Below, one piece after another: positions 18,118-26,468 of a stretch of DNA of 64,000 nucleotides (its first letter is position 1; the number at the start of each line of letters is the position of its first letter). The position numbers were made by a program, and so were the translations under genes. The stretch spans positions 124,001 to 188,000 of the forward strand of contig NZ_FNCV01000007.1 in NCBI RefSeq assembly GCF_900100455.1, in the 5' to 3' direction. Under the pieces are notes generated by a model, which saw nothing but the letters and a program-made list of their open reading frames with translations, had not been told where the DNA came from and made no database searches. The DNA comes from Roseospirillum parvum. GTDB taxonomy: Bacteria; Pseudomonadota; Alphaproteobacteria; Rhodospirillales; Rhodospirillaceae.

Positions 18118-19032
18118 TCAACCGGGCGGCCCGAGGAAGTCGCCGAGCGCCGCCAATGCCGCCTGTGGCGCCTCCTCGGGGATGAAATGGCCGGCGGACA
18201 AGGGCGCGAAGGTCGCGTCGTCGCACCACGCCCGCCAGATTCCGGGCACGTCGAAGTGGCGCCCCACGCACCCCGTCTCGCCCCACATGACCAGGGTCGG
18301 GCAGGTGATGCGCCGGCCCGCCGCGCGGTCGGCGGCGTCGTGGGCCCGGTCGACCTGATAGCCGGCGCGGAAACACTCACACATGGCGGTGATGGCCTGA
18401 TCGGTGGTGCTGGCCGCCAGATAGGCCTCCAGCGCCAGGGCGTCGTAGGGCACCGGGGTGTCGGACAGGCCGTGCAGGATACTCTCCATGAAGGCCCGGG
18501 GGTCGCCGGCGATCAGCCGCTCGGGCAGCGGGCGGGGCTGGGGCAGGAACGAGAAGTAGAAGTAGTCGTGGGCGATCCCGGCATCGAGTCGGTCGTAGAA
18601 GTCCAGCGCCGGCACGATGTCCATCACCGCCAGCCGGCTGACCGCCGCGGGATGATCGAGGGCCAGCCGCCGGGCCACCCGCGCCCCCCGGTCGTGGCCG
18701 ACCAAAGCAAAAGTGGCATGACCCAGGGCGCGCATCACGGCCAACTGCTCGGCCGCCATGTCGCGCTTGGCGTAGGCGGTGCCGCCGGCGACCGACCCCG
18801 GCTTGTGGCTTTCGCCACGCCCCCGAAGGTCGGTCAGCACCACCGAGAAGCGCTCGGCCAGGGCCGGGGCCAGTCGATGCCAGCAGAGGTGCGTCTGCGG
18901 GTCGCCGTGCAGCATCAGCAGGGGCGGCCCGTCGCCGCCGGTCAGGGCCCGCACGGGCCGCCCGTCGATCTCGATCAGGTGGCGCCGAAAACCCGGCAGC
19001 AGCCGGGCGTCGGCCTGTTCAAAGATGGTCAT
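18118..19032 (-). CDS. alpha/beta hydrolase, haloacetate-dehalogenase-like
   Basis: 304-residue cytoplasmic hydrolase. LLMLHGDPQTHLCW forms the oxyanion region, the nucleophile Asp lies in LVGHDRGARVARR, and the catalytic His is in LSAGHFIPEEAP. The HDRGxR motif is that of fluoroacetate/haloacetate dehalogenases, whose two arginines bind the carboxylate. However, the family's halide-pocket segment around HW appears as YFYFSFLPQP here, so fluoroacetate may not be the substrate. The start overlaps the end of the upstream ArsR-type gene by 14 bp, so the two form an operon and the hydrolase is likely induced by the ArsR ligand. Confidence 0.82.
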   Translation of the reverse strand: MTIFEQADARLLPGFRRHLIEIDGRPVRALTGGDGPPLLMLHGDPQTHLCWHRLAPALAERFSVVLTDLRGRGESHKPGSVAGGTAYAKRDMAAEQLAVMRALGHATFALVGHDRGARVARRLALDHPAAVSRLAVMDIVPALDFYDRLDAGIAHDYFYFSFLPQPRPLPERLIAGDPRAFMESILHGLSDTPVPYDALALEAYLAASTTDQAITAMCECFRAGYQVDRAHDAADRAAGRRITCPTLVMWGETGCVGRHFDVPGIWRAWCDDATFAPLSAGHFIPEEAPQAALAALGDFLGPPG

Positions 19033-19324
19033 TGATCCATGCCTTGTAGTCGGCGAGAGCGGCTTCGTTGCGCTGGAAATAGGCCCACTTGCCGATCCGC
19101 CTGACGGTCACGAAGCCGGCCCGCCGCAACACCTCCAGATGGCGGCTGACGGTGGGCTGGGCCATTTCCAGCCTGGCCGCCAGCAGGGTCACGCAGACCC
19201 CGATCTCGGCCGGCGGCCCGGTCACCTGATGGGCGAAATGCGCTTGCGGGTCGGCCAGCCAGCCGAGCACCGAAAGCCGCGCCTGACTGGCCAGCGCCTT
19301 GGATTGTTCCAGCCGGTCAACCAT
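19019..19324 (-). CDS. ArsR-family transcriptional repressor
   Basis: 101-residue winged-helix regulator with recognition helix MAQPTVSRHLEVLRRAGFV and wing VTVRRIGKWAYFQRNE. There is no metal-binding Cys pair in the helices, so it probably senses a small organic ligand. I choose ATG 19324 because a good promoter (19331-19360) would place transcription start at or next to this codon, making the mRNA leaderless; the upstream in-frame ATG at 19345 lies inside the promoter and operator. It is translationally coupled to the downstream hydrolase and divergent from the GFA-family gene. Confidence 0.82.
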   Translation of the reverse strand: MVDRLEQSKALASQARLSVLGWLADPQAHFAHQVTGPPAEIGVCVTLLAARLEMAQPTVSRHLEVLRRAGFVTVRRIGKWAYFQRNEAALADYKAWINDHL

Positions 19325-19330
19325 CCCGGG

Positions 19331-19367
19331 ACAATAGATCGTCATATAGCTTTTTGTCAATATGACG
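19331..19367 (-). promoter_or_regulatory. promoter and operator of the ArsR/hydrolase operon
   Basis: On the minus strand TTGACA (19360-19355), an 18-bp spacer and TATTGT (19336-19331) form a strong promoter. CGTCATAT (19340-19347) and ATATGACG (19360-19367) are perfect inverted arms overlapping it, a likely autoregulatory ArsR operator. Confidence 0.7.
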
Positions 19368-19439
19368 ATGACACGGGATCCGGCCGGCCCGCCCGGGTGT
19401 AGGATGGGTCCCCCAAGCCCGCGCCCCGGAGGCCTGCCC

Positions 19440-19901
19440 ATGACGCTCAGCGCCGACCCCTACCACCGCCCGCCCAGCGCCCCGCTGCCGCTGACCGGCG
19501 GCTGCCAGTGCGGCCATGTGCGCTACGCCCTGGACGGCCCCTTCGGCGGCTCGGCCCATTGCCACTGCACCGATTGCCGGGCCGCCCACGGCGCCCCCTT
19601 CGTCACCTGGACCACGGTGGCCTGGCGGGGCTTCCGCCTGACCGCTGGAGCGCCCACCTGGCGCCGCTCGTCGCCCCGGGCGGCGCGCGCCTTCTGCCCG
19701 CGCTGCGGCACGCCGCTGCTGTTCCGGGCCGACGCCTGGCCCGACGAGGTGGACGTGGCAACGGCGACCCTGGACCATCCCGACGCCGTGACGCCGGACC
19801 ATCACCTGTTCGTCGGCAGTGCCCTGCCCTGGGTCTGCCTGAACGACGGCCTGCCCCGCCACGTGGCCGACAGCGCCTCGCCCCGCCTGGACTCCGCCTG
19901 A
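19440..19901 (+). CDS. GFA (glutathione-dependent formaldehyde-activating/CENP-V) family protein
   Basis: 153-residue zinc-binding protein. The family zinc ligands are visible: GGCQCGHVRYAL (about residues 21-32), AHCHCTDCRAAHGAPF and FCPRCGTPLLF. Members of this fold add glutathione to formaldehyde or have unassigned carbon-sulphur lyase-like roles, so the substrate is unknown. Start ATG 19440 follows GGAGG. It is divergent from the ArsR/hydrolase operon across a short region containing the ArsR operator, so it may be co-regulated. Confidence 0.85.
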   Translation: MTLSADPYHRPPSAPLPLTGGCQCGHVRYALDGPFGGSAHCHCTDCRAAHGAPFVTWTTVAWRGFRLTAGAPTWRRSSPRAARAFCPRCGTPLLFRADAWPDEVDVATATLDHPDAVTPDHHLFVGSALPWVCLNDGLPRHVADSASPRLDSA

Positions 19902-20087
19902 AGCGACGGCCAGCCGCGCCACCGCGTCCCCTGCCCCCCAGGGGACTTGACACACCCTCCATAACTCGCTGCAATCCGCATAATCGAGCTCGGGAGAACT
20001 GGAGAGCCGGACCATGCAGCAGCGTCCATGTCGGAGGATCGGTGCCGCCCGGGCGGTGGTCTTTCCGTCCGGGGCGGCGACCCGTCG

Positions 20088-20609
20088 TCAGTAGCGGCCC
20101 AGGGTGACGCGGGCCTCGGCCAGCTTCTCGTAGCCGTCGTTGGTCAGGCGCACGGCGAAGACGTCGGCGACGTAGGTGTTGCCCTTGCCGCCCGAGCACG
20201 GCGGCAGGTAGCCGGGCCGGGCGTAGGAGCCGGTGGCCCGGTTCTGCCTGACGATCCAGGTCCCCTCGGGCAGGCCCTCGGCGGTTTCGCCGGGCACTGC
20301 CGGCAGTTCGGCGGTGGGGCTGCCCGGGGCGATGCGGTAGCCGATGATGCCATGCCCGCCATCCTCCGACAGCGGCTGGTAGCTGCGGTCGTTGTACTCG
20401 ATGACGATGGCGTCGGCCGGCGCCGGAATGCCGGACACCACCAGCGGCGGCGTGGCACCGTGGCCGCCGAACTTGGAACAGTGCTGGCCGGCGGGCAGAT
20501 GCTCCCCGTCCCAGGCGGCATCGGCGAAGGTGACGGACAGCCCCTCGGCGGCGGCTGGCCCGGCGGTCACGGCGAGCAGGGCGGCGGCGGCAAGACTGGT
20601 GCGAACCAT
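20088..20609 (-). CDS. YbhB/YbcL-type phosphatidylethanolamine-binding-like protein, exported
   Basis: 173 residues including a signal peptide (MVRTSLAAAALLAVTAGPAAAEG). The mature domain has the PEBP-family blocks: CSKFGGHGATPPLVVSGIPAPADAIVI near the N-terminus, a GYRIAP strand mid-domain and the C-terminal VFAVRLT segment. The physiological ligand is unknown for bacterial members. Start ATG 20609 has a near-perfect AAAGGAGGT ribosome site, which suggests strong translation. Neighbours (GFA protein, cysteine-rich exported protein) do not indicate a pathway. Confidence 0.83.
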   Translation of the reverse strand: MVRTSLAAAALLAVTAGPAAAEGLSVTFADAAWDGEHLPAGQHCSKFGGHGATPPLVVSGIPAPADAIVIEYNDRSYQPLSEDGGHGIIGYRIAPGSPTAELPAVPGETAEGLPEGTWIVRQNRATGSYARPGYLPPCSGGKGNTYVADVFAVRLTNDGYEKLAEARVTLGRY

Positions 20610-20808
20610 GGCGACCTCCTTTCGGCATCCGGCCGGCGGCGAAAGCGGCGGCCGGCTGCCCTCAACATGGCGTGGGGCGGGCGGGTCAACAAACACCCGC
20701 CCCCTTCACCGCCCCCGCCCCCGGGTTGCCGGAACGCCTTGAAAGGACCACATTGGCGACGCATCCTTCGGGCCCTTTGCATTCCGGCCCCGTGTGGAGG
20801 GAACACCC

Positions 20809-21456
20809 ATGTCCACCCTGTCCCGTCCCGGGCGGCTCACTCTGTGCCTCGTCCTGGTCCTGCCCCTGCTGGTGCCGCTCGCCCGCCCGGCCGCCGGGGA
20901 GAGCGGGCAATCGCCCGCCCAAGGGACTGAACAGGCCATCCAACAGTGCAAGTCCGAGCACGCCGGCTGCCTGAACGCCTGCGCCTACCTGAACGGCGAC
21001 GACGAGGCCCGCCAGACCGGCTGCGAGGCCCGCTGCGCCGCCGACCGCGCCGCCTGCGAGGCCCTGGCCGGCTACGCCAAGGTCAAGCCGTGGCTGGATC
21101 AGCAGAAGGAAAGCGTCGACCGCCTGCTCGACGGGCTGAGCCGCGACGGCGACGGCGAACCGGTCACCGGCCAGCGCTGCGACGAGCGGCGCCAAGGCTG
21201 CCAGGGCGACTGCGCCGACCGCTTCCCCGAGGAGGACGACGAGGGCCGCCTGTCGTGCACCGCCGTCTGCGAGGCCGAACACGCCGCCTGCCAGACCCTG
21301 GCCGGGGTGGAAAAGGCGCGCCCGTGGATTCGCCAGCAGACCGAGAAGCTGCGCGACTTCCTGGACGGCTTCATGGGCACGCCGCCCAAGGATCGTCCCG
21401 AGCCGAAGCCCGCCGAACCGGCCAACAAGTCGGCCCCCGAAACCCTCGACATCTGA
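20809..21456 (+). CDS. exported cysteine-rich protein with internal duplication
   Basis: 215 residues with a signal peptide (LTLCLVLVLPLLVPLARPAAG). The mature part contains two copies of about 75 residues. Each has six cysteines spaced C-x6-C-x3-C-x13/14-C-x3-C-x6-C, followed by a helix starting KPWLDQQKESVDRLLDG in copy 1 and RPWIRQQTEKLRDFLDG in copy 2. The mirror-symmetric spacing suggests a disulfide-stapled helical hairpin, oxidised in the periplasm. The tail is Pro/Lys-rich. I recognise no family. Start ATG 20809 follows GGAGG. It is 35 bp upstream of the glutathione reductase gene on the same strand and probably co-transcribed. Confidence 0.8.
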   Translation: MSTLSRPGRLTLCLVLVLPLLVPLARPAAGESGQSPAQGTEQAIQQCKSEHAGCLNACAYLNGDDEARQTGCEARCAADRAACEALAGYAKVKPWLDQQKESVDRLLDGLSRDGDGEPVTGQRCDERRQGCQGDCADRFPEEDDEGRLSCTAVCEAEHAACQTLAGVEKARPWIRQQTEKLRDFLDGFMGTPPKDRPEPKPAEPANKSAPETLDI

Positions 21457-21491
21457 CCCCCGACATCCCATCCACCGACCCAGGAGCCCCC

Positions 21492-22883
21492 ATGTCCGCC
21501 ACCGGTTCCCCTTACGATTTCGACCTGATCACCATCGGCGCCGGTTCCGGCGGCGTGCGGGCCAGCCGGCTGTCCGGGGCGATGGGGGCCCGGGTGGCCA
21601 TCGTCGAGGGCACCCGGGTCGGCGGCACCTGCGTGCTGCGCGGCTGCGTGCCCAAGAAGCTGCTGGTCTACGGGGCGCACATCGCCCACGACCTGGAGGA
21701 CGCCGCCGGCTATGGCTGGACCATCGACGGCGCGCGCCACGACTGGCCGGCCCTGATCGCCGCCAAGAACCAGGAACTGGAGCGCCTGGAAGGGGTCTAT
21801 CACCGCCTGCTGCGCGAGGCCGGGGTGACCCTGCTGGAAGGCCGGGGCACGGTGGTCGATGCCCACACGGTGGCGGTCGACGGCAAGACCTACACCGCCG
21901 AGCGCATCCTGCTGGCCATGGGCGGCTGGCCCACCCTGCCCGACATCCCGGGCATCGAGCACGCCATCACCTCCAACGAGGCGCTTGATCTGAAAGAGCT
22001 GCCGAAGCGGGTGACGATTGTCGGCGGCGGTTTCATCGCGGTGGAATTCGCCGGCATCTTCAATGCCCTGGGGGCCGAGGTGACGCTGGTCATCCGGGCC
22101 GCCAACATCCTGCGCGGCTTCGACGAGGACGTCCGCCAGACGCTGAGCCACGAACTCGAGAAATCCGGCATCACCATCCGCCGCGACTGCCAGGTGCGCT
22201 CGATCGAAAAGACCCCGGCCGGCAGCTACTCCATCCGCTACGCCATGGGCGAGGAGGCGGAGACCGACCTTGTCATGTATGCCACCGGGCGCGCCCCCAA
22301 CACCGCCAACCTGGGCCTGGAAGAGGCCGGCGTGAAGCTGAACGAACGCGGCGCCGTGCTGATCGACGAGGCGCTGACCACCTCGGTGCCGAGCATCTTC
22401 GCACTGGGCGACGTCACCGACCGCATCACCCTGACCCCGGTCGCCACCGCCGAGGGCCGCTGCTTCGCCGAGCGCCAGTTCAACAACCGCCCGCTGGTCA
22501 TGGACTACGAGAACGTCCCCTCGGCGGTGTTCAGCATGCCGCCCATCGGCACCGTGGGGCTGACCGAAACCCAGGCCCGCCAGCGCTTCGGCGCGGTCGA
22601 TGTCTACATCAGCCGGTTCAAGGCGATGAAGCACACCCTGTCGGGGCGCGACGAGCGCACCCTGATGAAGCTGATTGTGGAAAAGACCAGCGACAAGGTG
22701 GTGGGGGCCCACATGGTCGGGGCCGACGCGCCGGAAATCCTGCAGGGCGTCGCCATCGCCCTGAAGGCCGGGGCGACCAAGGCCCACTTCGACGCCACCA
22801 TCGGCATCCACCCGACCTCGGCCGAGGAGTTCTGCACCATGCGCGAGCCCCTGCCCGAGCCGGACAACGCCCACACCGAGTGA
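21492..22883 (+). CDS. gor: glutathione reductase
   Basis: FAD/NADPH-dependent reduction of glutathione disulfide in the cytoplasm. It has 463 residues. The FAD motif is ITIGAGSGGVRASRLS, the redox-active disulfide is in GGTCVLRGCVPKK, the NADPH motif is VTIVGGGFIAVEFAGIF with later basic residues (VIRAANILRGFD), FALGDVTDRITLTPVA is the second FAD block, and the C-terminal His-Glu pair sits in GIHPTSAEEFCTMR. Start ATG 21492 follows AGGAG. It is downstream of the disulfide-rich exported protein. Confidence 0.97.
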   Translation: MSATGSPYDFDLITIGAGSGGVRASRLSGAMGARVAIVEGTRVGGTCVLRGCVPKKLLVYGAHIAHDLEDAAGYGWTIDGARHDWPALIAAKNQELERLEGVYHRLLREAGVTLLEGRGTVVDAHTVAVDGKTYTAERILLAMGGWPTLPDIPGIEHAITSNEALDLKELPKRVTIVGGGFIAVEFAGIFNALGAEVTLVIRAANILRGFDEDVRQTLSHELEKSGITIRRDCQVRSIEKTPAGSYSIRYAMGEEAETDLVMYATGRAPNTANLGLEEAGVKLNERGAVLIDEALTTSVPSIFALGDVTDRITLTPVATAEGRCFAERQFNNRPLVMDYENVPSAVFSMPPIGTVGLTETQARQRFGAVDVYISRFKAMKHTLSGRDERTLMKLIVEKTSDKVVGAHMVGADAPEILQGVAIALKAGATKAHFDATIGIHPTSAEEFCTMREPLPEPDNAHTE

Positions 22884-22916
22884 GCGGGCGTGTCCCCGGG
22901 GCTTTCCCTCCCGGGA

Positions 22917-23327
22917 TCAGGCGGCGGCGAGGTAGCGCATGTAGCGCTGGTAGACGGCCACCCCCTGGCGCGCCGGCAGGCGGGCCGGGGCGGTGGACTC
23001 GGCGCCCGTGCCGGCCTGGGTCAGGGTGTTGGCCGTGGTCTGCACCTGGACCAGCAGGCGGGCCACCTCCTGCGAGAAGCGCGGCAGGGTGGCGGAGACG
23101 CCCCCGGTTTCCAGGGCCGGCCGCTGCTGCCGCTCCTGGCCGCCGTTGGAGCCGAAAAAGCGCTGGTCATCGACCGACTGCTGGCGCGGGCCGAGGCCGC
23201 GCGCCGGGCTGATCTGGGTGATCTCGCCAAAGGCCCCGCCCAGCCCCTCGGCGCGCACGGCCGGGCTGCTCCGCTGGGTGGCGGAGGCGACGGCGGGCTG
23301 GACCTGGGCGGCGCTCTGGGTGGACAT
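22917..23327 (-). CDS. hypothetical protein
   Basis: 136 residues, Gln/Ala/Ser-rich at the N-terminus (MSTQSAAQVQPAVASATQRS), with a probable helix around RFSQEVARLLVQVQTTANTL and a C-terminal segment GVAVYQRYMRYLAAA. There is no signal peptide or membrane segment and I recognise no family. ATG 23327 lacks a clear ribosome site, so the start is uncertain. The gene is convergent with gor (33 bp apart) and divergent from the ACT-domain gene. Confidence 0.55.
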   Translation of the reverse strand: MSTQSAAQVQPAVASATQRSSPAVRAEGLGGAFGEITQISPARGLGPRQQSVDDQRFFGSNGGQERQQRPALETGGVSATLPRFSQEVARLLVQVQTTANTLTQAGTGAESTAPARLPARQGVAVYQRYMRYLAAA

Positions 23328-23523
23328 GATCGGATACCATGATCGGCGGAGGTACCCCGGGCCATGATGGCCGATGGCGGCAACCTTCCATAAACCAATT
23401 TGTGCCTGCCGGTTGACCGAGTCAAGCCGAAGCCGCGCGCCGCGCGCCCCTTGCCAAGCCGCCCCGGGCGGGCCACCCTGGGTCCCCCCTGGTGTTCCCG
23501 CCTGTGTGTCCATCCCCGGTTTC

Positions 23524-23554
23524 GGAAGTCCCTGCCATGGAAGTACCTGCCATG
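23524..23554 (+). repeat. 15-bp tandem duplication carrying ribosome site and start codon
   Basis: GGAAGTCCCTGCCATG (23524-23539) is followed by GGAAGTACCTGCCATG (23539-23554), period 15. Each copy has a GGAAG ribosome site and an in-frame ATG for the ACT-domain protein. Confidence 0.88.
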
Positions 23555-24076
23555 CGTGATCGCGACAGCTACCTGATCTCCCTCGCCTGCCCGGACCGCA
23601 CCGGGCTGGTCGCCGCCGTCTGCGCCACCCTGTTCGACCTGGGCGGCGACCTGGGGGACAGCAGTTTCGCGGTGCTCGCCGGGGCGGCCGAGTTCAGCGC
23701 CGTGGTCGACATGCCGGCCGAGGTCAGCCGCGAGGAGATCGCCGCCGCCCTGGCCGCCCTGCCGGAAGCCCACGACGCCCGCATCGCGGTCGACCCGGTG
23801 GCGCCCCCCAGCGAAGCGGCGCCGGAGCGCGTCATCAGCCACCGCATTCGCATGGTCGGCGACAACCGGCCCGGCCTGATCGCCCGGGTCGCCGAGTCGT
23901 TCGTGCAGTACAAGGTCAACGTGGTGCGCCTGGACGCCGAGCGTCTGCCCGGCAGCCCGAGCTACGTGATGCGCTTCGAGGTGGCCATCCCGCCGCGCAA
24001 CGTCGGCTCGTGTCTCGCCACCCTGACCAACACGGCCGGCGAGTTGGGCCTGACCTGCCACTACGAAAGCGCCTGA
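23537..24076 (+). CDS. tandem ACT-domain protein (GcvR-like)
   Basis: 179 residues from the first of two duplicated start codons (174 from ATG 23552). Two ACT domains: YLISLACPDRTGLVAAVCATL at the N-terminus and HRIRMVGDNRPGLIARVAESF from about residue 100. Double-ACT proteins of this kind resemble GcvR, the glycine-cleavage regulator, and bind amino acids or partner proteins; no enzymatic or DNA-binding domain is present. The next gene starts one base after the stop, so the two are translationally coupled. Confidence 0.82.
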   Translation: MEVPAMRDRDSYLISLACPDRTGLVAAVCATLFDLGGDLGDSSFAVLAGAAEFSAVVDMPAEVSREEIAAALAALPEAHDARIAVDPVAPPSEAAPERVISHRIRMVGDNRPGLIARVAESFVQYKVNVVRLDAERLPGSPSYVMRFEVAIPPRNVGSCLATLTNTAGELGLTCHYESA

Positions 24077-24077
24077 G

Positions 24078-24533
24078 GTGAGCAGGCAGGGGCCGGTGAT
24101 CGAGCTTGGGATGGGGCCGGACGAATTGCCCCCGGTCACCGTGCGCGCCCTCACCGAGGCCTGGGACACCGCCACCCGGGCCGGTCATGCCGGGCTTGCC
24201 GGGCCGCCCCTGGGGGTGCGCTTCCAGCCGGCCGACGGCGACCAGATCCATGTCCTGCTGGCCGACCCCGATCTGCGCTGCTGGAGCCGCGCCCTGGCCC
24301 GCGAGGTGCGGCTCGACACCCCGCGCGGCATGTCGTTGTGCCTGAGGCTGATCGGATTGATCGGCCTGTTGGCCGAAGAGGCGCGCCTGGCCGACTTCTT
24401 CCGCCCGGGCCGGGGCGGCGCGCCGTGGTTCCATCCCGCCCTGTTGCAGAGCGCCGCCCGGCTGCCCCTGGGCCGCGACGGCGGCTTCGACCGCGAGCGC
24501 TTCCTGGCCAGCCTGCCGCCCCTAAGCGGGTAA
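24078..24533 (+). CDS. hypothetical protein coupled to the ACT-domain gene
   Basis: 151 residues from GTG 24078, one base after the ACT gene stop; an ATG at 24111 is an alternative start. The protein is soluble, with a helix-rich core (MSLCLRLIGLIGLLAEEARLADFF) and no motif I can identify. Its immediate coupling suggests a joint role with the ACT protein. A four-copy tandem repeat follows it and runs into the end of the convergent Crp/Fnr gene. Confidence 0.65.
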   Translation: MSRQGPVIELGMGPDELPPVTVRALTEAWDTATRAGHAGLAGPPLGVRFQPADGDQIHVLLADPDLRCWSRALAREVRLDTPRGMSLCLRLIGLIGLLAEEARLADFFRPGRGGAPWFHPALLQSAARLPLGRDGGFDRERFLASLPPLSG

Positions 24534-24543
24534 GGGCGCCACC

Positions 24544-24665
24544 TATTCGCCGAAGCCCCGGGAACGCCGTCTACTCGCCGAAGCCTCGGGAAAGCCGGCT
24601 ACTCGCCGAAGACTCTGGGAACGCCGGCTACTCGCCGAAGACTCTGGGAACGCCGGCTACTCGCC
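24544..24665. repeat. 28/29-bp tandem repeat at the 3' end of the Crp/Fnr gene
   Basis: Four full copies (24544, 24572, 24600, 24629) and a partial fifth have the form TACTCGCCGAAGnCTCnGG plus AACGCCGGC. Read on the minus strand, every copy contains GGCGAGTAG, i.e. the last codons and stop codon of the regulator gene. The array therefore looks like repeated duplication of the gene end. Confidence 0.92.
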
Positions 24666-25382
24666 GGCGATGGCCCGCAGGGCCTCCATGTCGCAGGCGA
24701 ACAGGTTGGATCTGTTTTCCGAGATCACCCCCTGGCGGCGGAATTCGGCAATGGTGCGGCTGGCCGTCTCGGTGGTCACGCCGAGCATGGCGCCGATGTC
24801 CTCGCGGCTGAACAAGGCGCATTCGGGGGGCGCGGCGCTGTTCTCGCCAACCTCCGCCGCCTCGGCCAGCAGCAGCAGCAGGCGGGCCACCCGGGCCCGG
24901 GCGCTGCCGGTGGACAGGGCGGTCAGCCAGCGGTCGGCCCGGTTCACCGCCTCGCTCCAGCGCTGCATCAACTGATGGTGCAGGCGCGGCGTCTCGACCG
25001 ACAGGCGCTCCACCACCTCGCGCGGGATCTTGCAGACCAGGGCCGGGTGCAGGACCACCGCCGTGTGGGCATAGGGCTGCGACAGGATGGCTTCCAGGCC
25101 GACCGTGTCGCCGGCCCTCAGCAGGCGGACGATGCGCTGGGTGCCGTCGGCCAGATACTGGACCAGCTTGACCAGCCCGGAGCGCACCGTGAACAGGGCC
25201 CGGCCGGGATCGCCGGCGTTGTAGATCACCCGACCGGCCGGCAGCACCTCTTCCTCGATCGGCAGGTGGATCAGGTTGAAGTCTTGTTCCATCAGGTCGG
25301 CGAACAGGGCCAGATCGCGGATGGCGCAACCACTGCAGTCCGCCTGTCCGCGCCAGGCTGCCTTGATCCTCTGGCCCTTCAT
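24657..25382 (-). CDS. Crp/Fnr-family transcriptional regulator
   Basis: 241 residues. The N-terminus has a CxxC (DCSGCAIRDLALFADL) as in Fnr-type proteins, but I see no third and fourth cluster cysteine, so an oxygen-sensing iron-sulphur cluster is doubtful. The cyclic-nucleotide-binding-like beta roll (NAGDPGRALFTVRSGLVKLVQYL) is followed by a winged helix with recognition helix TTETASRTIAEFRRQGV, whose E--SR matches Fnr-type recognition of TTGAT half-sites. Start ATG 25382 has GGAGGA upstream. It is divergent from fetAB. Confidence 0.88.
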   Translation of the reverse strand: MKGQRIKAAWRGQADCSGCAIRDLALFADLMEQDFNLIHLPIEEEVLPAGRVIYNAGDPGRALFTVRSGLVKLVQYLADGTQRIVRLLRAGDTVGLEAILSQPYAHTAVVLHPALVCKIPREVVERLSVETPRLHHQLMQRWSEAVNRADRWLTALSTGSARARVARLLLLLAEAAEVGENSAAPPECALFSREDIGAMLGVTTETASRTIAEFRRQGVISENRSNLFACDMEALRAIAGE

Positions 25383-25766
25383 TTCGGGCGGTCCTCCGAA
25401 GGTCTCCGGTTGGCGGGGCTCCGGATTCCGGCCAAAAGTCGCCCCCCGGAGCGCAATGGGCTCACACCCGGCCGCACCGTCAACCACACTGCCATCACCC
25501 ACACTGCCGTGACCGCGGGTTCGCATGGCCCCTTGCCCGAGTCCGCGTTGTTGTCGCCCTGCCTGAATGGCCCCGGCGACCGTCAGGGTCGGCCGCCGGT
25601 CACAGGGCCGGGAGCCAACACATATGGGCCGTCGCGCCAGGATGCCAGGGGACACGGCCTTGCAAGGCGGTCCCTTCTCGTTGATCCCTGGCGCCGGGCA
25701 CCGACCGTCGCGGCCGGCCCCGGGGACTGGTATGATAGGTCCCCCGACCGCCAAGACCAAGCGTGA
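25383..25766. other. divergent intergenic region before fetA
   Basis: 384 bp. An extended -10 element, TGGTATGAT (25728-25736), 30 bp before fetA is the best promoter candidate; no matching -35 was seen. A 15-bp imperfect tandem repeat (about 25482-25511, core CCACACTGCC) lies in the middle. No Fnr box was found. Confidence 0.5.
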
Positions 25767-26468
25767 ATGCCCGCCTCATCCGCCCCCTGCCCGACCGCAT
25801 CACCGCCCCGGCGCCCCCCGCCGGCCGTCGCCCCGGTGCGCCTGCGGGCGCGCGGCCTGACGGTCGGCCCCGGCCGCTTCGACCTCGACCTCGAGGGCGG
25901 CGAGGCGGTGGCCGTGGAAGGCCCCTCCGGAGCCGGCAAGAGCCGCCTGCTGCGCGCCCTGGCCGACCTCGACCCGGCGCCCGGCGCGGTCAGCCTGAAC
26001 GACACCCCGCGCGACCGCCTGAGCGGCCCGGCCTGGCGCCGTCAGGTGGCCTACGGCGCCGCCCGGCCCGGCTGGTGGGCGGCCACGGTGGGGGCCCATT
26101 TCGAGGACCGCGAGGCCGGGGCGCGTCTGGCCGGGCGGCTCGGCGTGGGCGGCGACGACGCCACGCCGGTGATGGACTGGCCGGTCAGCCGCTTGTCCGA
26201 GGGGGAAAGCCAGCGCCTGGCCCTGGTCCGCCTGCTGTGCCGGGAGGGCGGCGAGTGGCCGGCCGTGCTGCTGCTCGACGAACCGACCGCGGCGCTCGAC
26301 CCGGAAACCACCGGGCTGGTCGAGGACCTGCTGGCGGAATTGGTCGCCGACGGCGTTGCCCTGCTCTTCACCACCCACAACCCGGCCCAGGCGGCGCGGC
26401 TGGCCGACCGCCGGCTGCGGCTGGCCGAGGGCCGGCTGACCCCGGCCGATGACGAGGCGGCGGCATGA
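25767..26468 (+). CDS. fetA: ABC transporter ATP-binding protein FetA-like
   Basis: 233-residue ATPase. Walker A is GPSGAGKSRLL, the signature motif is LSEGESQRLALVR, Walker B is VLLLDEPTAALDPE and the switch histidine is in FTTHNPAQ. It pairs with the FetB-type permease that overlaps it by 4 bp. In E. coli FetAB exports iron and protects against oxidative stress; that role is inferred from the FetB partner. The N-terminal 25 residues are Pro-rich and the start at 25767 could be later. Confidence 0.85.
   Translation: MPASSAPCPTASPPRRPPPAVAPVRLRARGLTVGPGRFDLDLEGGEAVAVEGPSGAGKSRLLRALADLDPAPGAVSLNDTPRDRLSGPAWRRQVAYGAARPGWWAATVGAHFEDREAGARLAGRLGVGGDDATPVMDWPVSRLSEGESQRLALVRLLCREGGEWPAVLLLDEPTAALDPETTGLVEDLLAELVADGVALLFTTHNPAQAARLADRRLRLAEGRLTPADDEAAA

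Noticed and set aside
24544-24665. CRISPR-like array
   Set aside because: Unit length is 28-29 bp but there are no spacers; units are directly contiguous and contain the gene's stop codon. No cas genes.
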